Part shown: positions 26,901-34,817 of the stretch, one piece after another | How positions within the stretch are numbered: position 1 is the stretch's first letter | Layout: the number at the start of each line of letters is the position of its first letter | Assembly (NCBI RefSeq): GCF_000316605.1 | Contig: NC_019683.1 | Span: 790,036-854,035 of the forward strand | Direction of reading: 5' to 3' | Source: [Leptolyngbya] sp. PCC 7376 | GTDB lineage: Bacteria; Cyanobacteriota; Cyanobacteriia; Cyanobacteriales; MRBY01 | Length of the DNA stretch: 64,000 nt | Translations under genes and position numbers: made by a program | The notes under the pieces: generated by a model | What the model was told of the DNA's origin: nothing | Databases searched by the model: none | The model's input: only the letters and a program-made list of their open reading frames with translations

Positions 26901-27458
26901 CTGCTTGATGGCTACGAATCCATTCAGCAGCGACAACAAGCAAGAAACAAAACCGCTCGAATTGACAAACAATATAATTTTTATAGTGATGTCAACGCTG
27001 ATTTTTATGGAGGTAGCAAAATGACAGGTGATCAACCCAATATTTCTATCAATGCCGACAACATTGGTATCGCAAGCATGAGCGGCGGCACAATTGAGAG
27101 CGGAGCAATCGTAGCCGGACAATATAACGAAGCATCCAACGACCTCGAAGATTTGCTGAAGCTCATTGCCCTGATGAAAGAAGCCGTTCAGTTTTTCCCA
27201 GAAGCCAAACAAGAAGACATAACCATTGACCTCGACGATATGGAAACCGAAGTCAAAAAGCCCAAGGACAAACGCCGCATCGCAAAAATCAGAAAATGTC
27301 TAACAGCCCTCGCTACCGCAGGAACCGTGGCGATCGCCTCTCTCGGGACAGCAAATGAAGCAGTCGAAAACCTTAATAGCTTCGTTGATAATGCCAATAC
27401 CCTGGCTAATAAATTTCAAATCGAATTACCCATTGCTCCACCATCGCAACAACCTTAA
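23907..27458 (+). CDS. LRR-Roc-COR (Roco) GTPase with C-terminal extension
   Basis: 1183 residues. Residues about 20-102 hold diverged leucine-rich repeats, then 17 very regular 23-24-residue repeats (consensus IKEIPDSLAALVNLQQLxLxxNQ). The Roc GTPase starts near 535: P-loop GQGSVGKTS (543-551), switch DFGGQE, and NKKD base-recognition. The COR dimerisation domain follows (about 700-990, FEVKEQLEAM, LLHRLGLVLNF). After a basic region comes a beta-rich, Gly/Ser/Asn stretch (about 1020-1075, MSGGTIESGAIVAGQYNE) seen in other cyanobacterial STAND/Roco proteins, then a helical segment and a hydrophobic helix (ATAGTVAIASLG). The output of this tail is unknown. Confidence 0.92.
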   Translation: MSAAEALKLIEQAAAEEWTELDLSGMNLDALPPAIGKLAKLETLILGKWNGEAQENNLKTLPPETTQLQKLKRLEWPCNNLEAIPVIITKFPKLKQLNLSFNQIKEIPESLSALINLQQLDLSANHQIKEIPDSLSALINLQQLDLSANHQIKEIPDSLAALVNLQQLQLGGNPIKEIPYVLTTLVSLQQLHLNDTGIKEIPDSLAALVNLQQLYLYNNQIKEIPDSLAALSNLQRLQLNFNRIKKIPDSLAKLASLQQLDLNINQISEIPDSFATLKNLQKLDLGSNQIKKIPDSFGKLASLQQLNLGSNQIKKIPDSFGKLASLQQLNLSHNKIEEIPDSFATLVNLQQLYLYNNPIKEVPDSLATLVNLQQLGFSSNQIKEIPDSLATLVNLQQLDISSNQIKEIPDSLAALTHLQNLGLSSTQITEIPDFLSTLVNLQQLNLSFNQIKKIPDSFVKLASLQALYLCSNQITKIPSFLENLPALQKLDLRLNPIPVSPEILGSEELYENPGSVKDIFNYLHQLKSGKVRPLNEAKLILVGQGSVGKTSLINRLLRDEFDKDESQTDGLNVQDWAINVNSKDIRLNVWDFGGQEIYHATHQFFLTKRSLYLLVCNCRTSEEENRLEYWLKLIQTFGDASPVIIVGNKKDEQPLDINRKALQEKYPNIRAILETSCQSGDGIKELSEAIHQEVAKLKEVYDLLPLSWFEVKEQLEAMTEDFISYNRYIGICHENKIPEEQNQEQLIDLLHRLGLVLNFREHPLLQQTNVLKPEWATEGIYALLSDDHLKTKSKGIFCCDDLTRILDAARYPKERHQYLIELMKEFELSFALDCNPPRFLIPSILPKDEPEATDLRGETLEFQYHYRVLPNSIISRFIVNTHEKIHNETYWRSGVMLAYSEGNETCNIARVKADPEDNKIFIAISGKPETRRTFLGLIRDVFKKLHKSFGNLEISEWVPVPGHPEHAPLDYQELLGLEAMGETEVTIGKLRLKLELRKLLDGYESIQQRQQARNKTARIDKQYNFYSDVNADFYGGSKMTGDQPNISINADNIGIASMSGGTIESGAIVAGQYNEASNDLEDLLKLIALMKEAVQFFPEAKQEDITIDLDDMETEVKKPKDKRRIAKIRKCLTALATAGTVAIASLGTANEAVENLNSFVDNANTLANKFQIELPIAPPSQQP
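24216..25394 (+). repeat. Tandem array of 17 leucine-rich-repeat units (69-72 bp each)
   Basis: Units of 69 bp (two of 72 bp) starting ATAAAAGAGATTCCCGATTCC. Several neighbours are almost identical at DNA level, including the first two 72-bp units and the pair starting near 24774 and 24843, showing recent tandem duplication rather than only protein-level conservation. Confidence 0.9.
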
Positions 27459-27480
27459 AAAAGTGGGACGTGTCAGAGCT

Positions 27481-28224
27481 TTACTCATTACGCTTTGAAA
27501 TTGCGACAAGACCTCTGGTTTGATCCACAGAAGGATCTATCGTGTTAATTGCTGCCCACAAATCCTCTACCGTCACCCACACAGGCGGATACTTATAAGT
27601 TGCAACATCCAGAATGAGCAGGCGATCGCTCTCTTCGTTGTAGGCTGCAATCGGTGAAATATGGCCCCCAGATTCTTGATTAATCGCGCGACGTAGATAG
27701 TTCACCAAAATATAGTTATTCGGTTCTTGCAGATTTTGGCGGACGAGTTCACGGAATTCCGACAAAGACAAATCGCTGCCATGATGCACCTCCACATCTA
27801 CCGGATAAGTACTGAGTAGTTGGCCTAGTTGGCTGAGAGTCATCCCCTGCCAACGAATTTTGTCAGCAGGGTGAATGTTTTCCATTTCAGTATTAAAAAT
27901 ATTTGTCTGGGTAAAATATTTTTCCCCTAATTCCGGCGCAAACGGCGCTTCAATCCCAAGAGCATTCAGGGCGATCACCATACTTGCAATACCACAATAA
28001 GCACCATTTATTTGCGTGACAAACTGTTCACTAAGGGGCAGATAATCCTGTTGAGCAGCACTAGAAAACAATAATTCCCGGCCTTGTGTCGTATGAAAAT
28101 CAATGAGGCTTTCATCTATCGGCAATGTTTCCGCACTAAAATACGACCCCGCAAAAAAACTAATAGAGGCGATCGCCGGAAGAATCAGCCATTTTGTTGT
28201 TTTCGAGATTAAGTGTTTCATCAC
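27481..28224 (-). CDS. Phytochelatin-synthase-like cysteine peptidase, membrane-anchored or exported
   Basis: 247 residues. An N-terminal hydrophobic segment (LILPAIASISFFAGSYF) acts as signal or anchor. The catalytic triad of the phytochelatin synthase family is in place: C77 (GAYCGIASMVIALNALG), H188 (SGGHISPIAAY) and D206 (LLILDVATYKYPPVWV), with the 18-residue His-Asp spacing of known PCS enzymes. The plant C-terminal metal-sensing domain is absent, as in bacterial half-length forms, which mainly hydrolyse glutathione to gamma-Glu-Cys. It is the last gene of a tight minus-strand unit (7-bp gap). Confidence 0.9.
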   Translation of the reverse strand: MMKHLISKTTKWLILPAIASISFFAGSYFSAETLPIDESLIDFHTTQGRELLFSSAAQQDYLPLSEQFVTQINGAYCGIASMVIALNALGIEAPFAPELGEKYFTQTNIFNTEMENIHPADKIRWQGMTLSQLGQLLSTYPVDVEVHHGSDLSLSEFRELVRQNLQEPNNYILVNYLRRAINQESGGHISPIAAYNEESDRLLILDVATYKYPPVWVTVEDLWAAINTIDPSVDQTRGLVAISKRNE

Positions 28225-28231
28225 AAACCGA

Positions 28232-29806
28232 TCAAAATTCTAATAGCGAATATTGATTACGACCATTATTTTTGGATTGGTAGAGCGCCTCATCCGCCAA
28301 GCTCAACACCTGCTCCAAAGAACAAGCATCATTCGGGATGCCAGACACCACGCCTAAACTCAGCGTAATCAAATCTTGAACAGTAGACATCCGATGTTCC
28401 AACTTGAGCCTCGCCAGCTCATTCTGCAAATTTTCAACAATGATCATGGCCTCCGGCTTCGTCGTATTCGGAAATAGCAACACAAATTCTTCGCCGCCAT
28501 AACGTGCAGCCAGATCATGTTCACGCTGCGCTGCTGCACTAATCACCTGAGCCACTTGAAATAAACAAATATCTCCCTGCAAGTGACCATAATAATCATT
28601 ATATTTTTTGAAAAAGTCGATATCGATTAACGCCAAAGATAAAGGTATTTGATCCTGCACTGCACGCTTCCAAGTCTTGATCGCGTAAAGATTAAAATAT
28701 CGACGATTCGCGATTTGTGTCAGTTCATCAAAATTGGCCTGGTGCGTTAAACGTTCATTCGCCGCCTTAAGCTCTTCCTCTATGTGCTTACGCTCTGTGA
28801 TATCCGTTAGCAAACTCAAGACGTGGCGATCGCCCTTGCCATAGAAATCAACAAACGTATTATTCACATAGAACCATAACTCTTGACCCTCACAATCCTG
28901 GAGACCAATATCAAAACTCACAGATTTTTCATAATCAAGCTGCTCCAATTGCTCCTTCAAAACACCAGCGAACTCTTCAGAACTACATAGCTCTAAAGCA
29001 TTTTGGTTTAATAGAGCCTCATTCGACATTCGCAACTTACTAGACAACTTGGAATTAACAAAAATAATTTTATATTCCGCATCTAAAATCCAAATCCCTT
29101 CCTCAGCATTCTCAACAATCTTTTGATAGCGCTCTTCACTAAAATTCAATGCAGCCAAGGTTTTCTGGCGTTCTTTAATCGATTGGATAATGACTAAGCA
29201 AAAAATAACAACCAGAAGAAAAGAAAGAATATAGGCAAAAACCAAGACAATAACTAGTCGCTTTTTAAAAATAGCAGAAGCCTTTTGCTGCTGCTGCATA
29301 TACCTTTGATTCTTGAATAAGATAATATTAGCGATCTTCTCCATCTCACCAAGATCCTTAGTGATATTCACTAAATCTTGCCTTGCAATCGATTGCCTCA
29401 GAATTTCTGGTTTATACTGCTGAACCAGCATCCAGTCAGAGGTATAACGAGAGAGTTCTACCTCTGAATTTGGTGACAAAGGATAATAACGAACTTGATT
29501 TTGAACGACTCGAATACTACTTTCGAGGAGATCAAACTGTTTTTCAATTTCACCCAATTCGGATTTTTCAGGCAAAGAAGCTAACAGGACTTGTAGTTTT
29601 AATGTTTCTCGTCCTAATTGGTCGATGGCATGAATCGTCTCACCAGGCGCAAAATTATAAAACGGATTATCTTTATCTATCCTCCGCACAAATAAAATAA
29701 GAATAAAGACAGAAAAAGACGTAACTAATCCAAAACCGGCAATTAGTATCGTACTAATATTTTTAGTTTTAAAAATCCATGTTTTTTCTGAATTATAGAG
29801 AGCCAT
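28232..29806 (-). CDS. Membrane PAS-GGDEF diguanylate cyclase
   Basis: 524 residues. Two membrane helices (about 17-40 and 187-210) bracket a roughly 140-residue periplasmic sensor region rich in helices. A PAS domain follows (SEERYQKIVENAEEGIWILD to DITERKHIEEEL, about 225-345), then GGDEF (about 355-524) with active-site GGEEF in ARYGGEEF and an inhibitory I-site RxxD (REHD) five residues before it. It should make cyclic di-GMP and be product-inhibited. Downstream of the lipoprotein gene by 28 bp, upstream of the PCS-like gene by 7 bp: a three-gene unit. Confidence 0.95.
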   Translation of the reverse strand: MALYNSEKTWIFKTKNISTILIAGFGLVTSFSVFILILFVRRIDKDNPFYNFAPGETIHAIDQLGRETLKLQVLLASLPEKSELGEIEKQFDLLESSIRVVQNQVRYYPLSPNSEVELSRYTSDWMLVQQYKPEILRQSIARQDLVNITKDLGEMEKIANIILFKNQRYMQQQQKASAIFKKRLVIVLVFAYILSFLLVVIFCLVIIQSIKERQKTLAALNFSEERYQKIVENAEEGIWILDAEYKIIFVNSKLSSKLRMSNEALLNQNALELCSSEEFAGVLKEQLEQLDYEKSVSFDIGLQDCEGQELWFYVNNTFVDFYGKGDRHVLSLLTDITERKHIEEELKAANERLTHQANFDELTQIANRRYFNLYAIKTWKRAVQDQIPLSLALIDIDFFKKYNDYYGHLQGDICLFQVAQVISAAAQREHDLAARYGGEEFVLLFPNTTKPEAMIIVENLQNELARLKLEHRMSTVQDLITLSLGVVSGIPNDACSLEQVLSLADEALYQSKNNGRNQYSLLEF

Positions 29807-29834
29807 GGATCAAACAATGTGGTGGATGTCTTGC

Positions 29835-30407
29835 TCAGGAAACCGAGATTGATTCAATTTGCCTAATCCAAAAAGCCTGTCGTGTGATTTCTATCTCTGG
29901 TTTGTTCTCGAAAGGCGGAACAATGAGCATCGCAGGACCTCGATAATTTCTCTCCATATATCTCCCCTCTTGCTTTAATGCAAAAAGGATGGGAATTTCT
30001 CGGGTGGTTTGGATAGGTACGCTAATAGTGTAATCGTTCAGAGCTTTGATTTCTAACAAAGTTGCATCGGGTTGAATTTGCCAAAGATCCATCAGGTCAT
30101 TGAATAATACTCCTTCGAATGTCACTTGCTGATTTTCAAAAAGATCAAAGATTTTATATTCGACAATCTGGAGTTGCTCGATTGTCTGGCGATCCAGATA
30201 CAGTGCCTCGTCTTGGTTTGTCGCTTGAATTTTACCCGTAACCGTTAGTATAGGCTCTGTTTCTGGTAGTGGAATCGCTTCCTGTTTTACAAAATCTGCA
30301 GGTCGAATAATGGTGACCATTGGCTGTTGTTTTTGGGGTTCTGGAGTACAGCTTGTCAATAGAAAAAAGGCGATCGCCAAGGCTGCTATTTTACGGAGAA
30401 AGATCAT
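29835..30407 (-). CDS. Lipoprotein with molybdopterin-oxidoreductase-like fold
   Basis: About 190 residues from ATG 30407 (MIFLRKIAALAIAFFLLTSC, lipobox Cys); longer in-frame reads begin at ATG 30419 or TTG 30452. The mature part has the pattern of a periplasmic sulfite-oxidase-type domain without cofactor residues: ILTVTGKIQATN, then YLDRQTIEQLQIVEYKI, FEGVLFNDLMDLW, LEIKALNDYTISVPI, and a C-terminal ITRQAFWIRQIESI. Such lipoproteins sit next to diguanylate cyclase genes in many bacteria, and here it is 28 bp upstream of one. Whether it binds molybdopterin or acts as a redox or ligand sensor is unclear. Confidence 0.65.
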   Translation of the reverse strand: MIFLRKIAALAIAFFLLTSCTPEPQKQQPMVTIIRPADFVKQEAIPLPETEPILTVTGKIQATNQDEALYLDRQTIEQLQIVEYKIFDLFENQQVTFEGVLFNDLMDLWQIQPDATLLEIKALNDYTISVPIQTTREIPILFALKQEGRYMERNYRGPAMLIVPPFENKPEIEITRQAFWIRQIESISVS

Positions 30408-30452
30408 GGCAAAGAACATCGAATTCAGCTTGATAACAAAAGCTTTTATCAA

Positions 30453-30896
30453 CCCAAAATCGTTAAAATTTCAGTTTTTTGATAGTTTTTCATGGTTTTG
30501 TTATCACAACTACCTTCCCCAAATCTTATGACTTACAGGACAGTAATGTCGTAATTTATCTGTAAAGCAAAAGCACTATTTTTCACTTTAAATCTACGTT
30601 TTTATTCACATCAGTAAGTATGCCAAAGCGTTTATAAATAAAACATCTCGGAATTTATACGGTTATTTTATTGGTTATATTTTTGTATCAAATACGACCT
30701 AAATATAGTTCAACTCAGATTATCAAAGCAAATCCAACTTAAAGGGTTCAAGCTATCAACAACTTCCTCCGAATTATTCATAGATTATCGCCAATATTCA
30801 CAGCATCTTACTTCCCACTATGTATATGTTGTGGCTTTATGTTGTAGCTCTCAGAATTTATACGGTACGTTTTTAAGGTTTTAGTTTACAAAACCT
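30453..30896. other. AT-rich intergenic region upstream of pheA's 3' end
   Basis: About 440 bases with no ORF. It holds a 17-bp near-perfect direct repeat (30647-30663 and 30850-30866, core GAATTTATACGGT) and, at 30875-30897, an 8-bp stem AAGGTTTT/AAAACCTT overlapping the pheA stop. The rest is A/T-rich with no recognised RNA gene. Confidence 0.5.
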
Positions 30897-31748
30897 TTAT
30901 GCAGGAATGGCTTGGGGGATAGTGCGATAGTTACCAAAAATCTTCAGAATCTCTGTATGGGCTTGCAATTCCTGAAGGGCATCTTTCACCGTTTGATCGC
31001 TAAGGCAACCATCCAGATCAACAAAAAACAAGTATTCTCCTAGCGATTTCTTGGTGGGACGAGACTCAATTCGGCTGAGATTAATTTTTCGGCGAGCAAA
31101 AACTTCAAGGGCATCGACTAAAACACCGGGGATTTTGGCTGGCAGGGTAAAAGCTAAGGAAATTACTTCTCCCTCAGACTGGGACGTTTTGCCTAAGACC
31201 CAAAAGCGGGTGCAATTTTCTGGGGAATCATTAATCGTTTCCGCCAGCATCGGCAATTTGTAGAGTTGTGCTGCCCGGGGGGAGGCGATCGCCGCAATAT
31301 CTGGCTGCCCTTCGAGATGTTGCAAAATTTTCGTCGTCGAATTTTCTTCAATTAAAGGTGCATGGGGAATATGGGTCTCTAACCAACGTTGGCATTGCGC
31401 GAGCGCCTGTGGATGGGAATGCACCGTTTTAATGTGCTCAAAATCTGGCGCAAACGAAATTAGCGAATGATAAATTGGCAGAATAATTTGATGACAAATC
31501 GAGAGGGGATGCAGCTCCCACACGAGATCAAGAGAAATTGCCACCGACCCTTGAATCGAGTTTTCAATCGGGACAACCGCTAAATCAACATCGTCCTGCG
31601 CCAAGCTATACAAACTTTGGGCAATATTCTGACAGGGCGCCAGAATCACATCCTGCGGCTGTTCGCGCTGCAACCATTCCTGATACGTAAACGCTGCCGC
31701 TTCTGCGTTTGTCCCAGCTGGACCTAAATGGGCGATTTTGATGACCAT
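30897..31748 (-). CDS. pheA: Prephenate dehydratase
   Basis: 283 residues. It converts prephenate to phenylpyruvate in phenylalanine synthesis. The catalytic domain runs from IAHLGPAGTNAEAAA through VDLAVVPIENSIQGSVAISLDL to the NCTRFWVLG motif (TRF) near residue 188. The C-terminal ACT domain (about 200-283) bears GVLVDALEVFARRKINLSRIESRPTKKSLGEYLFFVDL, where ESRP is the phenylalanine-binding motif, so feedback inhibition by Phe is expected. It is a stand-alone enzyme without chorismate mutase. The start MVIKIAHLG at 31748 is the only plausible one. Confidence 0.95.
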   Translation of the reverse strand: MVIKIAHLGPAGTNAEAAAFTYQEWLQREQPQDVILAPCQNIAQSLYSLAQDDVDLAVVPIENSIQGSVAISLDLVWELHPLSICHQIILPIYHSLISFAPDFEHIKTVHSHPQALAQCQRWLETHIPHAPLIEENSTTKILQHLEGQPDIAAIASPRAAQLYKLPMLAETINDSPENCTRFWVLGKTSQSEGEVISLAFTLPAKIPGVLVDALEVFARRKINLSRIESRPTKKSLGEYLFFVDLDGCLSDQTVKDALQELQAHTEILKIFGNYRTIPQAIPA

Positions 31749-31788
31749 ACCCTACTATCAATCGCAAATGTCACAATCCTATCAAGTT

Positions 31789-32076
31789 TCATGTGCTCTG
31801 CCGTTTTTTCGGGCGCGTTGTCCACCACATCACTGCCCCACTCACAATCAATAGCAACAAGCCCAACCCATTTAGAAAGGGATAAATACGTTCCAAATTC
31901 ATAAAGCCTAAGTTCCCTTTATGGAGATTCAGTAGCCAAAGAAAATCAATCCCTCGACCCGATAATGCAGCAAGCTGAAATAGAGTGCCAGACAATACAG
32001 TAATCAATAACGGTGCCACCATAATCGGCACTAAACTGCGATGTAGTTTACGGAGAAACCTTTTATTCAAAGCCAT
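31789..32076 (-). CDS. Small PepSY-associated-type membrane protein
   Basis: 95 residues if it starts at ATG 32076 (MALNKRFLRKLHRSLVPIMV); an upstream start at 32109 adds 11 residues. Two membrane helices: IMVAPLLITVLSGTLFQLA and FLNGLGLLLLIVSGAVMWW. The pattern LRKLHRSL, then HKG, then SGAVMWWTTRPK resembles the small PepSY-TM-like proteins of cyanobacteria. The function is unknown. It lies 48 bp downstream of the M20 gene and may share its transcript. Confidence 0.65.
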   Translation of the reverse strand: MALNKRFLRKLHRSLVPIMVAPLLITVLSGTLFQLAALSGRGIDFLWLLNLHKGNLGFMNLERIYPFLNGLGLLLLIVSGAVMWWTTRPKKRQST

Positions 32077-32124
32077 AGTGGTGCGTTCTGCCTGACAGTC
32101 GACGGTCAATCTTTTCCCTATTCC

Positions 32125-33324
32125 CTATACTCCATCAGTATTTGCGACAGACTGTTGGAAATATTTATAAGCACTGTAAGCCAATGTAATTACCCCCGTC
32201 CGAATCGCACTTTCATCGATATCGAATAAAGGGTGATGAAGGGGATAGTTAATGCGATTTTGGTGACCGACTCCCAGACGAAACATTGCACCAGGTTTGT
32301 GTTCGAGATAAACTGCAAAGTCTTCTGCTCCCAGAGATGGTTCCGGCAAAATCTGAACATGGCGATCGCCCAACGCTTCACGGCTCGCCTGTTCCAAAAT
32401 TTGAGTTAAACGAAAATCATTTTGGACTGAGGGAATACCTCGCTGATAATTCACTTTGTATTTCGCACCGTAGGTTTGGCAGATACTGGCGACAATATTT
32501 TCGATCCAGCCGGGGAGATCAGTACGGGTCTCAGGATGGAGCGATCGCACAGTTCCAGTCATTTGCACTTGGTCGGCAATGATATTGGGCGCTCGACCTC
32601 CTTGGATTTTGCCAATAGTCAACACAATCGGCCGTAGGGGATTTTGGGTACGACTAATGGATTGTTGAAGTGCAGTAATCACTTGCGAGGCGATCCAAAT
32701 AGCATCTTTAGCTTGGTGAGGTCTAGCACCATGACCTGCTTCGCCATAAATAAAAATTTCGAGATCATCGGCAGCGGCAGTCAAGGCACCATACCGAATC
32801 CCCACAGACTGAGCCGGAATCGTCGGAAAGACATGCAAGCTCAAAATGTCATCAATATCTTCTAGAGCACCAGCCTCAACCATCCATCGTGCTCCCAGGG
32901 CAATTTCTTCGGCAGGCTGAAAAAGAAAGCGAATATTACTGGCGATCGCCTCCTGCAATTCCGACAACACCATTGCCGTCCCCAACCCCACCGTCGTATG
33001 CACATCATGGCCACAGGCATGCATCACCCCTGGTGTCCCTGACGCAAACTCCATCTCATTACATTCTTGAATTGGCAGTGCATCCATATCCACCCGAATG
33101 GCCAGTTTTTTTGAGGAGTCGGTTGCCGAAAATAGATTCCCAATTACCCCGGTTTTGCCTACAGATTCAGTCACATGGATGCCACTGGAGGAAAGCACCC
33201 CAGCAATATAAGCCGCCGTTTGATACTCTTCGCCACTGAGTTCTGGATGAGCATGTAAGTGGCGACGAATTTCAATTAAACGAGGTGAGAGCTTTTCAGC
33301 AAGGGCTTTGATTTCTGTGAGCAT
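32125..33324 (-). CDS. M20 family metal-dependent amidohydrolase (hippurate-hydrolase/IAA-amino acid hydrolase type)
   Basis: 399 residues from ATG 33324 (MLTEIKALAEKLSPRLIEIRRHLHAHPELSGEE); a frame from 33372 would add 16 residues. Metal-binding motifs are present: HACGHDVHTT with its catalytic and ligand residues, FQPAEEIALGARWM with the Glu base, LHVFPTIP, and PEPSLGAEDFAVYL near the end. The dimerisation lid occupies about 185-300. The enzyme cleaves N-acyl or N-carbamoyl amino acid amides; the exact substrate is not predictable. Soluble and cytoplasmic. Confidence 0.92.
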   Translation of the reverse strand: MLTEIKALAEKLSPRLIEIRRHLHAHPELSGEEYQTAAYIAGVLSSSGIHVTESVGKTGVIGNLFSATDSSKKLAIRVDMDALPIQECNEMEFASGTPGVMHACGHDVHTTVGLGTAMVLSELQEAIASNIRFLFQPAEEIALGARWMVEAGALEDIDDILSLHVFPTIPAQSVGIRYGALTAAADDLEIFIYGEAGHGARPHQAKDAIWIASQVITALQQSISRTQNPLRPIVLTIGKIQGGRAPNIIADQVQMTGTVRSLHPETRTDLPGWIENIVASICQTYGAKYKVNYQRGIPSVQNDFRLTQILEQASREALGDRHVQILPEPSLGAEDFAVYLEHKPGAMFRLGVGHQNRINYPLHHPLFDIDESAIRTGVITLAYSAYKYFQQSVANTDGV

Positions 33325-33582
33325 AGTCAATGAATACCGGGCAGTGGGGTTGATCCTCCATTGTAAATCCATTATTTTTCTGGCCGCTGTATCCGGATAA
33401 GCAAGCGATCGCCTTGAGTGAGGGAAAAATAGTCATAAGCATCCCTTGCCAAAATTAGCTCGACATTTACAATTCGCATTATTTCTATGCGTAAACGCAA
33501 TACCCCAATCAAAACAGTCGGCTAGCACACGGAAGGCGATCGCCACTTCGATAACACTGCTTATATTCCTAACGAAAGACTT

Positions 33583-33735
33583 ATGAAAACTCTCGCTTCC
33601 CTTACCCTACCTGCGTTTCTTGGACTAATGGCAGGCATTGGTCATGGCATTGTTTCTCACCAAGCAGACCTTCCTCTCTCCCTCGCCGAGCAAATGGCCG
33701 ATTCATTTCAAGTTAAGTCATCTTTCCAAGACTAA
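33583..33735 (+). CDS. Small putative exported peptide (50 residues)
   Basis: An ATG at 33583 encodes MKTLASLTLPAFLGLMAGIG, then HGIVSHQADLPLSLAEQM and a short polar tail ending SSFQD. The N-terminus is a hydrophobic helix and could be a signal or membrane anchor. No homology was recognised. There is no convincing ribosome-binding site, so this remains a candidate only. It lies 83 bp before another small membrane protein. Confidence 0.4.
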   Translation: MKTLASLTLPAFLGLMAGIGHGIVSHQADLPLSLAEQMADSFQVKSSFQD

Positions 33736-33818
33736 ACTTTTGCAAAGCGTAGCGATTGCTACTGAATAAGCTTGGGACAATACTTAAGTACGTTTCAATA
33801 TTACTGAGGTACTAAGTC

Positions 33819-34019
33819 TTGAACACCCAGCAACAAGTTAAAGATATTTCTACTGGCGATCGCGCTGTGATGGCTTGTATGGCAGCGTTAGTAATGTTTG
33901 TGGCAGGCTACACAGCGAGTCGAATGGTACTGACTCAAACCACCCCTTCGGATAATGCAGCAGCAGAAAATACAGTTGTGCCCCACCAAGGCGAATTATG
34001 GCGAGCTTTTGGTGAATAA
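33819..34019 (+). CDS. Small single-pass membrane protein
   Basis: 66 residues starting at TTG (33819), 13 bp after GAGG. MNTQQQVKDISTGDRAVMACMAALVMFVAGYTASRMVL shows one membrane helix (about 17-37) and a polar tail (PSDNAAAENTVVPHQGELWRAFGE). It has the look of a conserved cyanobacterial envelope micro-protein, but no function is known. A strong terminator follows at 34114. Confidence 0.5.
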   Translation: MNTQQQVKDISTGDRAVMACMAALVMFVAGYTASRMVLTQTTPSDNAAAENTVVPHQGELWRAFGE

Positions 34020-34395
34020 AGCTTTTTGGGCGATATCGTCACGACAATCGTCAAAGATAAATTTCGAAGTACAGTTTATTCATATTTAGTTTTTAGCTTT
34101 TAACATAGTGCCCATCCTTTGACCTCCATGGAGATCGAAGGATATTTTTTTGTGAAAATGGCCGGAATTACTGGAGAATAGGTTGCCAATAGCAACAATT
34201 CCCTTACGTGGGACTCGTACTTTGTGCGCGAGATCACTATCAGTAGGGCTTTGTGTCTGGCTCTTGCAGTGTTTTGGCCAATATCCAGCATTGATCAAAA
34301 GTACACAAAGACTCGGTTTAACTCACTGAGATATACAGGCGATCGCCAGATAATTAAATCAGTTCAGCAAAATTCTCGAATACAGGAAACCACTG
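34020..34395. other. Intergenic region with terminator
   Basis: No convincing ORF on either strand. It carries the terminator at 34114 and a HIP1 site near 34340. Minus-strand open frames here overlap the terminator stem and lack ribosome-binding sites. Confidence 0.5.
34114..34151 (+). terminator. Intrinsic terminator after the small membrane protein gene
   Basis: ATCCTTTGACCTCC pairs with GGAGATCGAAGGAT around an AT loop (one mismatch, one G-U), followed by ATTTTTTT. Confidence 0.85.
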
Positions 34396-34683
34396 ATGCC
34401 TAAGCAACTGCTCCGACTTTCACCGATTGCCTTAATGTCTATCGAAGCCCTCGAACCGGATTGTGATCTGAAGCTCAGTGATTCTGGCTCCGACGTCCAG
34501 CGCTTGCAAATCATTTTGAAAGAAATGGAATTATATAGTGGTGCCCTTGATGGCGAGTTCGATGTTGCGACAGAGCGGGCCTTATTACAGTTGCAACGAA
34601 CACTCAATGTGTCTGTAACAGGTCGCCTCGATGTTAGTACTTGGTATAGCTTGACTGAGTGTGCAGAAGAAATCGCTCAATAG
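34396..34683 (+). CDS. Peptidoglycan-binding domain protein (PG_binding_1 type)
   Basis: 95 residues. Residues about 28-85 form one three-helix peptidoglycan-binding module: LSDSGSDVQRLQIILKEMELYSGALDGEFDVATERALLQLQRTLNV then VTGRLDVSTWYSL. The DVQRLQ, GxxDGxF and TGxxD/STW motifs are canonical. No signal peptide is evident, so it is either anchored by another protein or acts inside the cell. Stand-alone copies are frequent in cyanobacteria; the role is unknown. Confidence 0.8.
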   Translation: MPKQLLRLSPIALMSIEALEPDCDLKLSDSGSDVQRLQIILKEMELYSGALDGEFDVATERALLQLQRTLNVSVTGRLDVSTWYSLTECAEEIAQ

Positions 34684-34817
34684 CGTTGTGCTCATTTGCT
34701 CTCCATAAAACTATCGGCAGGTTGGCTCTTTATCCCTATAGAGAATGTTGTGCTGCCATCGAGATTTTCAGAATCTTTTACAATAGTTGACGGCAATATC
34801 ACCGAACTGAGAAACAT

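Noticed and set aside
30875-30897. Stem AAGGTTTT/AAAACCTT at the pheA stop
   Set aside because: It is followed by A residues on the coding strand rather than T, so it does not fit an intrinsic terminator.
34086-34298. Overlapping minus-strand ORFs upstream of the PG-binding gene
   Set aside because: They overlap the strong terminator at 34114-34151 and lack plausible starts.
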